NCBI GenBank assembly: GCA_010645155.1
Contig: JAAGOF010000055.1
Location: 953,587-1,017,586, forward strand
Reading direction: 5' to 3'
Length of the DNA: 64,000 nt
Origin: Tigriopus japonicus
Taxonomy: Eukaryota; Arthropoda; Copepoda; Harpacticoida; Harpacticidae
Shown here: positions 25,801 to 34,539 of the stretch, piece after piece
How positions within the stretch are numbered: position 1 is the first letter of the stretch
Layout of the letters: each line of letters opens with the position of its first letter
Notes under the pieces: model-generated
Database searches by the model: none
Seen by the model: the letters and a program-made list of their open reading frames with translations, nothing else
Told to the model about the DNA's origin: nothing
Position numbers and translations under genes: made by a program

Positions 25801-26433
25801 TGCAGGGAAAGGTTTGAGTGATCTCTTCAAAAATCTTATCGCGGGCGGATGAAAGAAGAGAAAAGGCTTGTTTGGCAACAGTGGGTGGCTCGTGAGAATT
25901 TGGGCAGTTTAAGGGTTTTCGCAATTTACAGACCGCCGTTGTGAATTAGATGCCATGATAAATGTCGAATTGCAAGTTTGAACACCTTTGGTTAGGATTT
26001 TGGAAAAAAATGCACACTTTATTTGCTCGTTCTTGTACGAGAAAATTCTCAACAAAAGACCACTTTTTTGTTTAAGTACAAGTGTAAGTAATGTCATAAG
26101 CACTGATTTGTATTGTAAAGCTCCAAAACCAACAAGGTACCAAACAAAATGCCGTGTTTTGTACGTGTTTCTCTTCAATATCAAAGGTCTTTTTTAAGTG
26201 CTTGCCATTTTTTAATCAATAGAATAATTTTGCAAATTCTTACAAAATCGAGAATCAAAATGTCCAAACTTGCAATTCAACATTTTTTGTAGCATCTAAG
26301 TCATAAGGGCGGTCTGTAAACCGCTAAAACCCTTACACTGACCAAAATCTTACATTGACAAACAAGCCTTTTCTCTTCTTTTATCCGCCCGCGATAAGAT
26401 TTTTGAAGAGATCACTTAAACCTCCCCCTGCAT
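25801..26433. repeat. Foldback MITE with ~180-bp inverted arms
   Basis: Arms 25801-25984 and 26262-26433 are inverted copies. They share GTGATCTCTTCAAAAATCTT, ATCGCGGGCGGAT, AGAAGAGAAAAGGCTTGTTT and a block with TTTACAGACCGCC. The outer ends are near TGCAGGG / CCCTGCA. The interior (~280 bp) has no ORF of interest. The arms have diverged in the middle, so it is moderately old. It lies 31 bp from the Gypsy 3' LTR. I could not define a target-site duplication. Confidence 0.75.
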
Positions 26434-26464
26434 GCCTCATTAAAATTCAATCCATGCAATCGTC

Positions 26465-26599
26465 TGGTCGATCCTTATCATTGATCCTTGATTCATACAC
26501 GTGAAGTCGATAATGCATAGAACAAGACTGCCGTTTATTGTCTGCTCGGTAACAGACCTCATAAGAGAGGTTGCGACATATTGTCATAAGAATGGAACA
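26465..26599 (-). repeat. 3' LTR of the Gypsy element (135 bp)
   Basis: Same 135 bases as the 5' LTR, bordered outside by TCGTC, the left target-site duplication. Confidence 0.93.
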
Positions 26600-26612
26600 A
26601 TCCCCCCCCAAA
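26600..26612 (-). promoter_or_regulatory. Polypurine tract of the Gypsy element
   Basis: A run of eight G followed by AT in element orientation sits directly upstream of the 3' LTR, the usual place of the plus-strand primer. Confidence 0.65.
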
Positions 26613-26760
26613 TATGAAGCAAAATAATGTTTAAGTCGACTAATCACACTTTTAAAATCAAGGTCTTTCATAAATGAGCTACTTGAAAAGGGTTAAACAT
26701 GCATAAAAAGATCTGTGTCTGACAGGTGTAAAGAATTGACGAAAAAAAATATTTTCAAAA

Positions 26761-29700
26761 TCATTCCCTAAAAGTTACGCGTCTCCGCAAACGTTCACTC
26801 CGACGGGTAGGCTCACTTCCTTTTGAACGGCGAAGTTTTTGGTCAGGAACGGGTAACTTTGGGATGGAAATTTCTTCATTTGAAATAGGGTGAAGGGGTG
26901 GATTCTCGATTGCTTTTCGCAGGAGCTTTCTATTGCGTCTGAAGGTGCCGCTTGGTGTCTCGATAAGATACGAGCGACCATTCGGCAAAATATTTTTGAT
27001 TGTGGCACCCACACACCAATTCAAATCGATAGGATGTTGGTAGTGAACTTTTGTTCCCACTGCCAAAGGTTGCAAAGTTTTGCCTCCCGCCCTAGAGACA
27101 GCTTTTTCGTCTGCCGTCTGACGGGCCACTATGAATTCGGCTACGTTGACATTCGGATTTCGGGCATCGGGCAGAAGTGTTCTTTGGTGACGACCAAAAA
27201 ATCCTGCCGCAGGACTGAAACCATCGGCACGGGGTGTATTTCGCCACGTGAGAAGTGCTAAACGAAATGCACGTCCATCTATTTGGCCATTGAGTTTGTC
27301 AAGGAGTGATTTCATCGCCTTTACGGTAGCTTCGGCAAGGCCATTGCTGCGTGGATTATACGGAGAAGATGTCTCATGATTGATGTTCAGCTCCTCACAG
27401 AACTTCTCAAAGGGTCCTCTGAATTGAGGTCCGTTGTCTGATTTTATTGTGCATGGCAAACCGTAATCGCAAAACCACCCCAGCATGATTTCACACACGG
27501 CTTCCGTAGATGTTCTTGAGAGTTTTGCTATAAACGGGAAACCAGAGAAGCGGTCAGCCATTACTAGAAATGAGACGCCTTTGAATTCAAAAATGTCAAC
27601 CGAAACTCCCTGCATTGGATAATTTGCGGTTGAAATTGCTGATTTGATTGGTTCGTGTGATTGTGAAGGTAAATGAGCGATACATATTTGACACCTCGCA
27701 ATTTTTTGTCGAATATCATTGATGAGACCAGGCCACGTGTAGAGTTGTGTGCCCAATTCGCATGTTTTGATCATGCCACTGTGTGATAAATGTAGTAATT
27801 TCAAAATACTGGCTCTTGCAGGCCCAGGAATAAACAGACGGTCTCCCTCAACGATGAATACTCCATCTAACCTGCATGAATCAGCGTAATTACGAATAGT
27901 AGAAAAACGAGTTGGAAGAGGTGAGGCGTGAAGCAAATGATCTCTGAGAGCGGTGTATTCTTCATCAACGTTTTCCTTAATAATGCTCAGAGCTGGGTCT
28001 GAACATTTGATAGCTGCACATACAGCAACATCAAGCTCTGGATCTGCAGGGAAATAAGGCGCTCTACTCAGGGCATCAGCAATCAAGTGTTCCTTTCCCG
28101 CAGTCCATTTGATCTTGAATGCATAAGCAGCCATCTTTTCACGGATGCGTTGTAATCGTGTGTTTCCAATGGCTGCCAAAGAGTTGTCGAATGTTCCAAG
28201 AAGGGGCCGATGGTCTGTAACAATATCAAAACTAGGCATCCCTCGCAGGTAATAGTCACATTTTACAGCTGCGTATAAAATAGCACTTGCTTCCAATTCG
28301 ATTGTAGCATAATTACTTTGGGCTGGCGACAATGCACATGAACCGCATTGGACAAGCCGTGGTCTGCCTTCACTATCTCTTTGTATCAGAGCATAGCCAA
28401 GTCCATGGAGCCGTGATGCGTCTGTAAGTAATTCTGTGTTAAGTGAGGGGTCGAATGGCTTCACGATTTCAGAAGAGCAGAGGAGATTTCTGGCCCTTTT
28501 GAATTCCTCCTCATGTTCCGGCAACCATGTGAAGGCGTTCCCTTTCTTGAGTAAAGATCGCATCATGACCGTGGTGTGTGCTAAATCTGGCAAAAACGAC
28601 CCCAACTGATTAGCCAATCCAAGGAATGAACGAAGTTCACTCACTGATTTCGGAGATGGAAATTCTTGGATGGAAGCAAGTTTTGCCGGATCTGGTTTGA
28701 TACCATCTGCACTGACAATGTAGCCAGCAAATTTCACCGATTGTCCCATCTCAAGTTTCGAGAGGGACAATTTTATCCCTGTTTGTTTGCAACGTTCGAG
28801 CACAATCCGGAGACGTTGAAGGAGTTCACTTTTGGTCCTTGCTTGTATCAGCATGTCATCAACCAGTTTCAACAACCACCCACTTAAATCCATCATTGGC
28901 TTGTCCGTGCGTAAATTGAACTCGTCCATACTCGATATAAGGCCCATTGGCATCACCGTATAACGCCACCTACCACTCGGTAACAAGAAAGTTGTTAAGA
29001 GAGAGCTGGCATGATCAAGTGGTACCTGGAAATATCCATGTTTTGCATCCAGTTTGATGAACCACCTGGAAGAGGGCAGGACCCTCTTCATCAAATCAGA
29101 GGCGGACGCAAACGGATGTATCGGCCGCTTAACAGCTTTATTGAGCTGCCTGTAATCTGTAACGAGTCGCAAATTTTCCCCATCTGGCTTGAGAACAAAG
29201 TGGGCCGGTGACGTCCACTCTGTGGGCTTATCACACGGAACAATAGCTCCAGATGAAATCAGTTCATTTTGTAACCGATCGGCCTTTTCTTGAAAGTGCA
29301 AAGGAGTCTGTCTGGCAGTGGTCACTTGGCATGGTCTGATTTCTTTCGTCTCATCAATCTCGATCGTCACTGGACCTTTTCCAAGTATTGTTCCCGCTGC
29401 ATCACCCAAGGAGGTGCACATGACATCAGGAAAATCTTTGAGACAAGCCTCTAAGGTGTCTTCAATCTTGTTCTCATCCAAGATTTCCGATATTTGAACC
29501 GATTGAACGCGAGATACTTTCTCAGTTATAGGAGCGGGAAAATTTGTTGGTAATACTCCCAATTTGATAAGATCTCTCCATCCGATCAACGTTAAGCCCT
29601 TAATATCTGGTGATGCAACGGCGTTGATTGTAGCGGTGCGTCCGACACCTTTGAGACTAATGACACGCATGATCATCTTGATACAGCCAGCATTGATAAT

Positions 29701-30318
29701 GGGTGAACCATTTGCAGCCGTTAATTGCGTCCGTGATGGGCCCACAACAACGCCACTAGGCACAATAGATAATGGTAAGACGGTCCTGGCTGCTCCCGTG
29801 TCAGGTGTGGCCATTAAAGTTTGAATAATTTGGTCAGAAAATTTGCACTCAACCTTTATCGGAGGCGTAGCAGATCGGAGGCGTAGCAGAAGAATATGAG
29901 TCCAATACGGATGATATACGAGCAAATGAAGGGCTTCGATGCCCCCTGTCGCGATGAGCAGGTGTAGAGTCTCGAATGAAATCACGGCTGTGATATCGAC
30001 CCCGAGTATACCCACGATCCGTTGGATGGCCATTGAATCGTTCAGGCGATCTTCCACGACGTTCAGGGGTCCTAGGCCTATCAATATGCCTGCGACCACG
30101 TTCAGGACACATCCTCTCAGTGTGGCCCTCGCAGTGACATGCAAAGCAAGTAACGTACCTCGCACGGCAAGGACCGCCTTCATGTCCGGAATCGCCACAG
30201 TTTTGACATCTATCTTGAACAATTGAAATCTCCTCAACAGCACAGATAGGCTCGGCAGCAGAGGCTTGAACAGCTTTTGCCTCTTCAATGGCTGTAGCTG
30301 CAGCCAACACATCTTCAA
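26761..30318 (-). CDS. Gypsy pol: protease, reverse transcriptase, RNase H, integrase
   Basis: Polyprotein for reverse transcription and integration. The open frame runs 1185 codons without a stop. The first ~150 overlap gag in another frame and are probably not translated, so the real product begins near 29860. Protease: DTGA at about residue 173. RT: LRLVTDYRQLN, FIKLDAKHGYFQVPL, then the catalytic LVDD at about 485-488 (Leu in place of the usual Tyr/Phe). RNase H: LLTDASRLHGLGYAL with IELEASAILYA and TDHRPL. Integrase: HSGMIKTCELG...CQIC zinc finger, then VDIFEF, KSDNGPQF and SPYNPRSNGLAEATVK. All expected catalytic motifs are present. No chromodomain was seen. Confidence 0.93.
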   Translation of the reverse strand: MKMCWLQLQPLKRQKLFKPLLPSLSVLLRRFQLFKIDVKTVAIPDMKAVLAVRGTLLALHVTARATLRGCVLNVVAGILIGLGPLNVVEDRLNDSMAIQRIVGILGVDITAVISFETLHLLIATGGIEALHLLVYHPYWTHILLLRLRSATPPIKVECKFSDQIIQTLMATPDTGAARTVLPLSIVPSGVVVGPSRTQLTAANGSPIINAGCIKMIMRVISLKGVGRTATINAVASPDIKGLTLIGWRDLIKLGVLPTNFPAPITEKVSRVQSVQISEILDENKIEDTLEACLKDFPDVMCTSLGDAAGTILGKGPVTIEIDETKEIRPCQVTTARQTPLHFQEKADRLQNELISSGAIVPCDKPTEWTSPAHFVLKPDGENLRLVTDYRQLNKAVKRPIHPFASASDLMKRVLPSSRWFIKLDAKHGYFQVPLDHASSLLTTFLLPSGRWRYTVMPMGLISSMDEFNLRTDKPMMDLSGWLLKLVDDMLIQARTKSELLQRLRIVLERCKQTGIKLSLSKLEMGQSVKFAGYIVSADGIKPDPAKLASIQEFPSPKSVSELRSFLGLANQLGSFLPDLAHTTVMMRSLLKKGNAFTWLPEHEEEFKRARNLLCSSEIVKPFDPSLNTELLTDASRLHGLGYALIQRDSEGRPRLVQCGSCALSPAQSNYATIELEASAILYAAVKCDYYLRGMPSFDIVTDHRPLLGTFDNSLAAIGNTRLQRIREKMAAYAFKIKWTAGKEHLIADALSRAPYFPADPELDVAVCAAIKCSDPALSIIKENVDEEYTALRDHLLHASPLPTRFSTIRNYADSCRLDGVFIVEGDRLFIPGPARASILKLLHLSHSGMIKTCELGTQLYTWPGLINDIRQKIARCQICIAHLPSQSHEPIKSAISTANYPMQGVSVDIFEFKGVSFLVMADRFSGFPFIAKLSRTSTEAVCEIMLGWFCDYGLPCTIKSDNGPQFRGPFEKFCEELNINHETSSPYNPRSNGLAEATVKAMKSLLDKLNGQIDGRAFRLALLTWRNTPRADGFSPAAGFFGRHQRTLLPDARNPNVNVAEFIVARQTADEKAVSRAGGKTLQPLAVGTKVHYQHPIDLNWCVGATIKNILPNGRSYLIETPSGTFRRNRKLLRKAIENPPLHPISNEEISIPKLPVPDQKLRRSKGSEPTRRSERLRRRVTFRE

Positions 30319-31087
30319 GGGAAGGGTCCCTCAGTTCCATGAGTTTCGTGAAAAGCGGTCCGTCGTCGCGACTCTTATAAATCATTTGAAACTTATGAAG
30401 GTCATCAACTGACATTTCATGTAATTCGGCCTCATCTCCGATTCTTGTGAGCTTTACATAAAAATCTCGCATCGTCAATCCTTTCCTTTCGGTTCGGAAA
30501 TATTCCAACCTCCTCCCAAAAAGAGGATATAACCGAATGAATCTTTGCTCCACTAATCTGTAGCAACCCTCAATGGATGTCGATGGTGTGATTTCTCTTC
30601 TCAAGGCGTTGAGTAACGTTTTCTCTATTCTTGCAAGAAAGAAAGCCTGTTGTTCTTGTACTGAAATTGAACCCATCCCCGATGCCAGATGGTATGCTTG
30701 GAATGTGCTCAGCCAATCGCGCATTTCTAATGGAGTATGGGCATCCGTCAATATGAAAGGTTTGAGATCGCTTTGGACTTTAAATAAAGTCCTATTTGAA
30801 CTTGGAAAGACCCGCAAATTTGCTCGTTGAAAAACCCCGTTAAGCTCTGATTCAAGAATTGCCATTGCTTCCGCCGATTCTTTTTCGGTCTCTGGTTTGT
30901 CCTCTAAAATCTTGAGTTCGTCATACATCTCGGCGATATCATCCACCTTATTACCGATGTCTTCAACGCGTTTCATATAAAATGCTTTGTCTCCACCCGT
31001 CAGAAGATCCAGTTTAGCGAGTTGGTTCTTGTATCTGGTGAAGCAACCCTTTTGGCTAATGATCTTCCTCCGCAAACTTTCTGCCAT
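29849..31087 (-). CDS. Gypsy gag (capsid/nucleocapsid), 412 aa
   Basis: Structural protein that packages the element RNA. It has an ATG start at 31087. The N-terminal half is a gag-like helical region (EMRDWLSTFQAYHLASGMG resembles the retrotransposon gag core). Two CCHC zinc knuckles follow at about residues 294-307 (CQNCGDSGHEGGPC) and 314-327 (CFACHCEGHTERMC), then an Arg/Ser/Pro-rich tail. The frame ends inside a 16-bp tandem duplication (29858-29889). Pol continues in the +1 frame and stays open across the last 470 nt of gag. Confidence 0.88.
   Translation of the reverse strand: MAESLRRKIISQKGCFTRYKNQLAKLDLLTGGDKAFYMKRVEDIGNKVDDIAEMYDELKILEDKPETEKESAEAMAILESELNGVFQRANLRVFPSSNRTLFKVQSDLKPFILTDAHTPLEMRDWLSTFQAYHLASGMGSISVQEQQAFFLARIEKTLLNALRREITPSTSIEGCYRLVEQRFIRLYPLFGRRLEYFRTERKGLTMRDFYVKLTRIGDEAELHEMSVDDLHKFQMIYKSRDDGPLFTKLMELRDPSLEDVLAAATAIEEAKAVQASAAEPICAVEEISIVQDRCQNCGDSGHEGGPCRARYVTCFACHCEGHTERMCPERGRRHIDRPRTPERRGRSPERFNGHPTDRGYTRGRYHSRDFIRDSTPAHRDRGHRSPSFARISSVLDSYSSATPPICYASDKG
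29858..29889 (-). repeat. 16-bp perfect tandem duplication at the gag/pol junction
   Basis: Two back-to-back copies of CTGCTACGCCTCCGAT (minus strand). Sixteen is 1 modulo 3, so the extra copy moves the downstream frame by one. The gag frame stops just after it while pol continues in the shifted frame. Confidence 0.9.
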
Positions 31088-31294
31088 GATTCACACCCTT
31101 CGTTTAAAGACACCCGTAAGAGAAATGGGCAAGCAAGTGATCGATCTCCTCCAAGATCTACCACCAAAATCTCCTCCAAGATCTGCTCGAAATCTCCTCC
31201 AAGATCCGTTCGAAATCTCCTCCAAGATTTGCCTCTGAATAATATTTTGCAGTCGGGGGGTGTCAAGGACACGTAGCTTCTTTCTTCAATCGAA

Positions 31295-31313
31295 GACTAC
31301 CTCGTCTGCGCCA
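31295..31313 (-). promoter_or_regulatory. Candidate primer-binding site of the Gypsy element
   Basis: Immediately after the 5' LTR the minus strand reads TGGCGCAGACGAGG, starting with the TGG expected to pair with a tRNA CCA end. TGGCGCAG resembles a tRNA-Ser-type 3' end, but I could not match it to a specific tRNA. Confidence 0.5.
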
Positions 31314-31448
31314 TGGTCGATCCTTATCATTGATCCTTGATTCATACACGTGAAGTCGATAATGCATAGAACAAGACTGCCGTTTATTGTCTGCTCGGTA
31401 ACAGACCTCATAAGAGAGGTTGCGACATATTGTCATAAGAATGGAACA
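31314..31448 (-). repeat. 5' LTR of the Gypsy element (135 bp)
   Basis: In element orientation it begins TGTTCCATTC and ends GATCGACCA. It is identical by eye to the copy at 26465-26599. At 135 bp it is short for this superfamily. Confidence 0.93.
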
Positions 31449-33108
31449 TCGTCTTCTTGGACCATCTACGAAAGTTATTCAATAAATTTCAAGATTGGTG
31501 GTGTTCCCACAAAGTCATTGGTTTGCCGGCAGATGCCCACTGTGGAGTGTTATTTCGCTGACCTCGCCACAATTAAGAAAACTGTATCCCCCGTGTATTT
31601 AGCATCCTCTGCCATTGGAGCGGTCCAAAAATTTCATGGGTGCCTTAATCCAGGCGAAGACCCATCAGGGCGCGTGCTCCTTCAAGGGGTAAAGAATTTT
31701 GTTTGGAAAATTCCCGGTTCAGCATCAACCCATCACTAAGACTATTCTGCGGTCTTTACTTTATCATTGGTTGTCCCCTTCCTTACAAGAGGGTGATCTC
31801 TTGGCTTGGAGATCAGCCTGGATCGAATCTTTTAGCCCTCGATCTGATGACATCAAGTGTTTGCCTAAAACCGGAGTGGCAGCTATAGATATTTCATACT
31901 TATTTCAGAGTGATGGAACAACAAATTCTGTGATGTTTCATCAAGATTTTTTACTTACGCTACAAAGCAATTAACACCCTATAACAACAAAACTTGGATC
32001 TAATTTGGAACACCAAATGTAAAATGAATCAGAGCCAACACAAAAGTCTCAGCAGAAATAAGATTCTGACACCATTGCAATTGAAATAAATGTGGAAATG
32101 GTCACGTTGGGCCCATGGAAGAAATTGTGGTCTGATCGGAATTATGAGATAAGTCCGAAGTTTGGTGATTGCTTCATTTTGAAGTTCAAATTCAAACGTT
32201 CATGATTGATACATATGTTCATTTTTTTCTCATGACTTCAAGTTAACCATTGTAGGTTCCAAATCAATCACGATTGGAGGACTGCTTTCGGCAGAACTCA
32301 TTTCCTGGGAAGAAATCACTGTTTCATTGAAGTAAAAATGTCCTCAGTTTTTTATGTACTGTCAGCATGACGCAATCAATGATTTTCAAAAACTCAAATA
32401 CCATATAAATCATTTCTTGAAGTCCAGAATCAAGATGTTTTATCGATTCATATCATACAAAGGGAACCAAGTAATAAATCTTTTGAAAAAATGTAAGAAA
32501 TAATCGTTTTCTAATATTCTAAAATATGACGACGCAGCACTATTAGAATAAAGTTCATCATACTGGGGAAAAAGCACCTCTTTCAAAGCGGCCCAGTCCT
32601 TATACTCTTTCACTCTAACGCACGATGGGGGGATCTAAGCCGACTTTTAAAAACCCACTTCAATATTTCAAACACGGAGCTGATCATATTTTTCCCTAAG
32701 CGTAAAAATGATCAATCGGGAGAAGGCCACAATGTAATAATTGCTTGTTCTTGTACACTTTTTTTTCCGCTCAAACTTACGAAAAGCTATTTTGCTATTT
32801 TCGGAGACGACCACAATAGTTTTGTGGTGCCTCTTATACGTAAGATTAATGGCATTGGTCATATCGAAAAATCCAAAATAGCGACATATCAATCATATCG
32901 TGCAGGACAAATTTCAACCTTAGCAGCATTGGGTCTCAACTCTTCCAGCTACAGATTGCATAGTGGTCGCATAAGTAGTACCGTAGTTCTTCGGAATGCC
33001 CAGTTTGAATTGTCGACTGTTGCCCGTGGAGTGGGCTGGTCCCCAAAAGGCTCATCGGTTTTCCGCAATGCTCAAAAAGCTAATAAAAGTGTTTTAGGCA
33101 AGGAATGA
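31449..33108 (+). pseudogene. Tyrosine-recombinase relic interrupted by the Gypsy element
   Basis: The frame at 31449-31739 reads like the N-terminal core-binding domain of a tyrosine recombinase of DIRS/Ngaro/Crypton type: SSWTIYESYSINFKIGG, CYFADLATIKKTVSPVYLAS, SAIGAVQKFHGCLNPG. The next frame (31699-31974) has QHQPITKTILRSLL and DIKCLPKTGVAAIDISY. At 32824-33108 a block with LHSGRISSTVVLRNAQF gives a catalytic-type H-x-x-R motif (HSGR, 32959-32970). Frames change and about 850 bp of unrecognised sequence intervenes, so it is not functional. The upstream part of the frame is found left of the Gypsy insertion at about 26434-26464 and joins across the TCGTC duplication. Family assignment rests on motif pattern only. 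Confidence 0.55.
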
Positions 33109-33230
33109 AGAAGTTGAACTTTGCTTCTATTACTACCCGTCACTTTGGTTGCAGGTCGCTTCCTAGAACGGCACCTGACCTTTTCAGTTGCCTTCCTTTC
33201 TGTCTATGTGGGTATCTCCTCGACGCTCCC

Positions 33231-33392
33231 CTACATTATTTTGACATCCCGTTTCTTTTGCTTCTCCAAATTCTCATAAGCATAACGATTGGTCTCTTCC
33301 TTGAGGTTGTTGGTATGAAAGTCGCCATGCTGCATCTTTTTGGCTCGATTGAGCACCTCTTTGGCGTTACGTTGAGTTTCCGGAGTTTTTGT
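33231..33392 (-). pseudogene. Orphan conserved-looking coding fragment (53 codons)
   Basis: The minus strand reads TKTPETQRNAKEVLNRAKKM then QHGDFHTNNLKEETNRYAYE then NLEKQKKRDVKIM and a stop. The charged, helical composition looks like real coding sequence, but there is no ATG, a stop lies seven codons upstream, and no clear acceptor flanks it. I do not recognise the family. It may be an exon relic, a retropseudogene piece or part of a transposon protein. Confidence 0.35.
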
Positions 33393-33692
33393 ATGTTGAT
33401 TGATAAAACTAGTTCAACCTTTATTCTTGCAAAAATGAACTTGTGCATGACATTTTTGCCCAAAATACAACAAAGTAAAGCTCGAATAAATATTTTGCAT
33501 ACTAAATGGTATCATTTGAATGTATTTTATGCTTTTGAGATGTGTGAAAGGCTTAAAATTGTTTCCATAAAAACGTCTTCATGTGAAAGAACAGAACGAG
33601 ACTTTCAAACAGAGAAGCTAGTATCAACGAGTGTGTTTCAATTTCTGAATAGAGCGGAAAGAATGAATAAGTATTTGTGACCGTTGTTAATG

Positions 33693-34200
33693 TCAGCCTT
33701 GTCCCGCCGATTGTACCGTTACTCTCTGCTGGCGGGTTTCTAAGTAGGAGGCCACCCAAGCACGTGCGTCTTCTTGAAAACCATAGTGCCCGAGTTGCAA
33801 GTCCAAAATATGCGGTTCAAGACAATCAAAGGCTGCATGGAGGTCAAAAGCATTGAACATAAGTATTTTATCAACATCTATGGCAACTCCCAATTGCCAG
33901 GTTAAGTCGTTAAGGGCCGTTGTAGTGGTGTGATGAGAACGAAATCCATATTGAGATTGAGAAAGTATTCCGCTTACTTCCACACGTGAGGAAATCTGCT
34001 CCTGGACAACCTTTTCCAACACCTTCGAGAGCGTAGTGAGTATGCAAACTGGGCGATAATGCAACATTTAATGTCATGAGCCCTTCTTTTTGAAAATTGG
34101 GACAACTTTTGTTGTTTTCCACGATGAGGGGAACACGCAGTGTTGGATTGACGAGTTTATTTGGTGTGTTAAGGAGAGGCAGAGAGATTCTATCCCTTAT
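33693..34200 (-). pseudogene. Decayed non-LTR RT fragment
   Basis: In one frame from about 34125 the minus strand reads WKTTKVVPIFKKKGS, then two stops, then YRPVCILTTLSKVLEKVV, SQSQYGFRSHHTTTTALNDL and FNAFDLHAAFDCL. These are the first RT motifs of a Jockey/CR1-type element. It breaks off before the catalytic A-D-D motif, so both ends are missing. It is on the opposite strand to the element at 35.7-40.5 kb. Confidence 0.8.
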
Positions 34201-34539
34201 TGGATAGTCTTCCTCTTCATTGATTGTGCAATATCTCTCGTGTGTGCCGGAGTCACAAAAGTAAGACCGAATGACGGCCTTCTGGATCTCTCTTTCTGAA
34301 GCTTGCAAAGAGGTTGTTCAACAAAGTTTTTGTCAATCTTGGTTTGTATCTTTTTCACCCTCTCACTTCTTCTTGGGGAAAACGCAACCTCGATCAAAAC
34401 AAGGCGCGAAAATTGTCGCTCCGGGAGAAAATCCGGTTTTCACCCGCTTCCGGACGCGGAAGGTGATTAAGATTGCGTCCATTGAATTCTCTGCGATTCG
34501 GCGCCCCAAATTGCCGGGTCTGGCGTGTCTGTAGCCCTC

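Larger units (their letters stand above)
26465..31448 (-). mobile_element. Ty3/Gypsy LTR retrotransposon, 4984 bp, young copy
   Basis: Complete element on the minus strand. The two 135-bp LTRs appear identical by eye and have TG...CA ends in element orientation. It is flanked by a perfect 5-bp target-site duplication TCGTC (26460-26464 and 31449-31453). Order from the 5' LTR: candidate primer-binding site, gag, pol (protease, RT, RNase H, integrase), polypurine tract, 3' LTR. Integrase after RNase H places it in Ty3/Gypsy. There is no env. Identical LTRs and one 1185-codon pol frame indicate recent insertion. The only evident lesion is a 16-bp tandem duplication at the gag/pol boundary. Confidence 0.95.
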
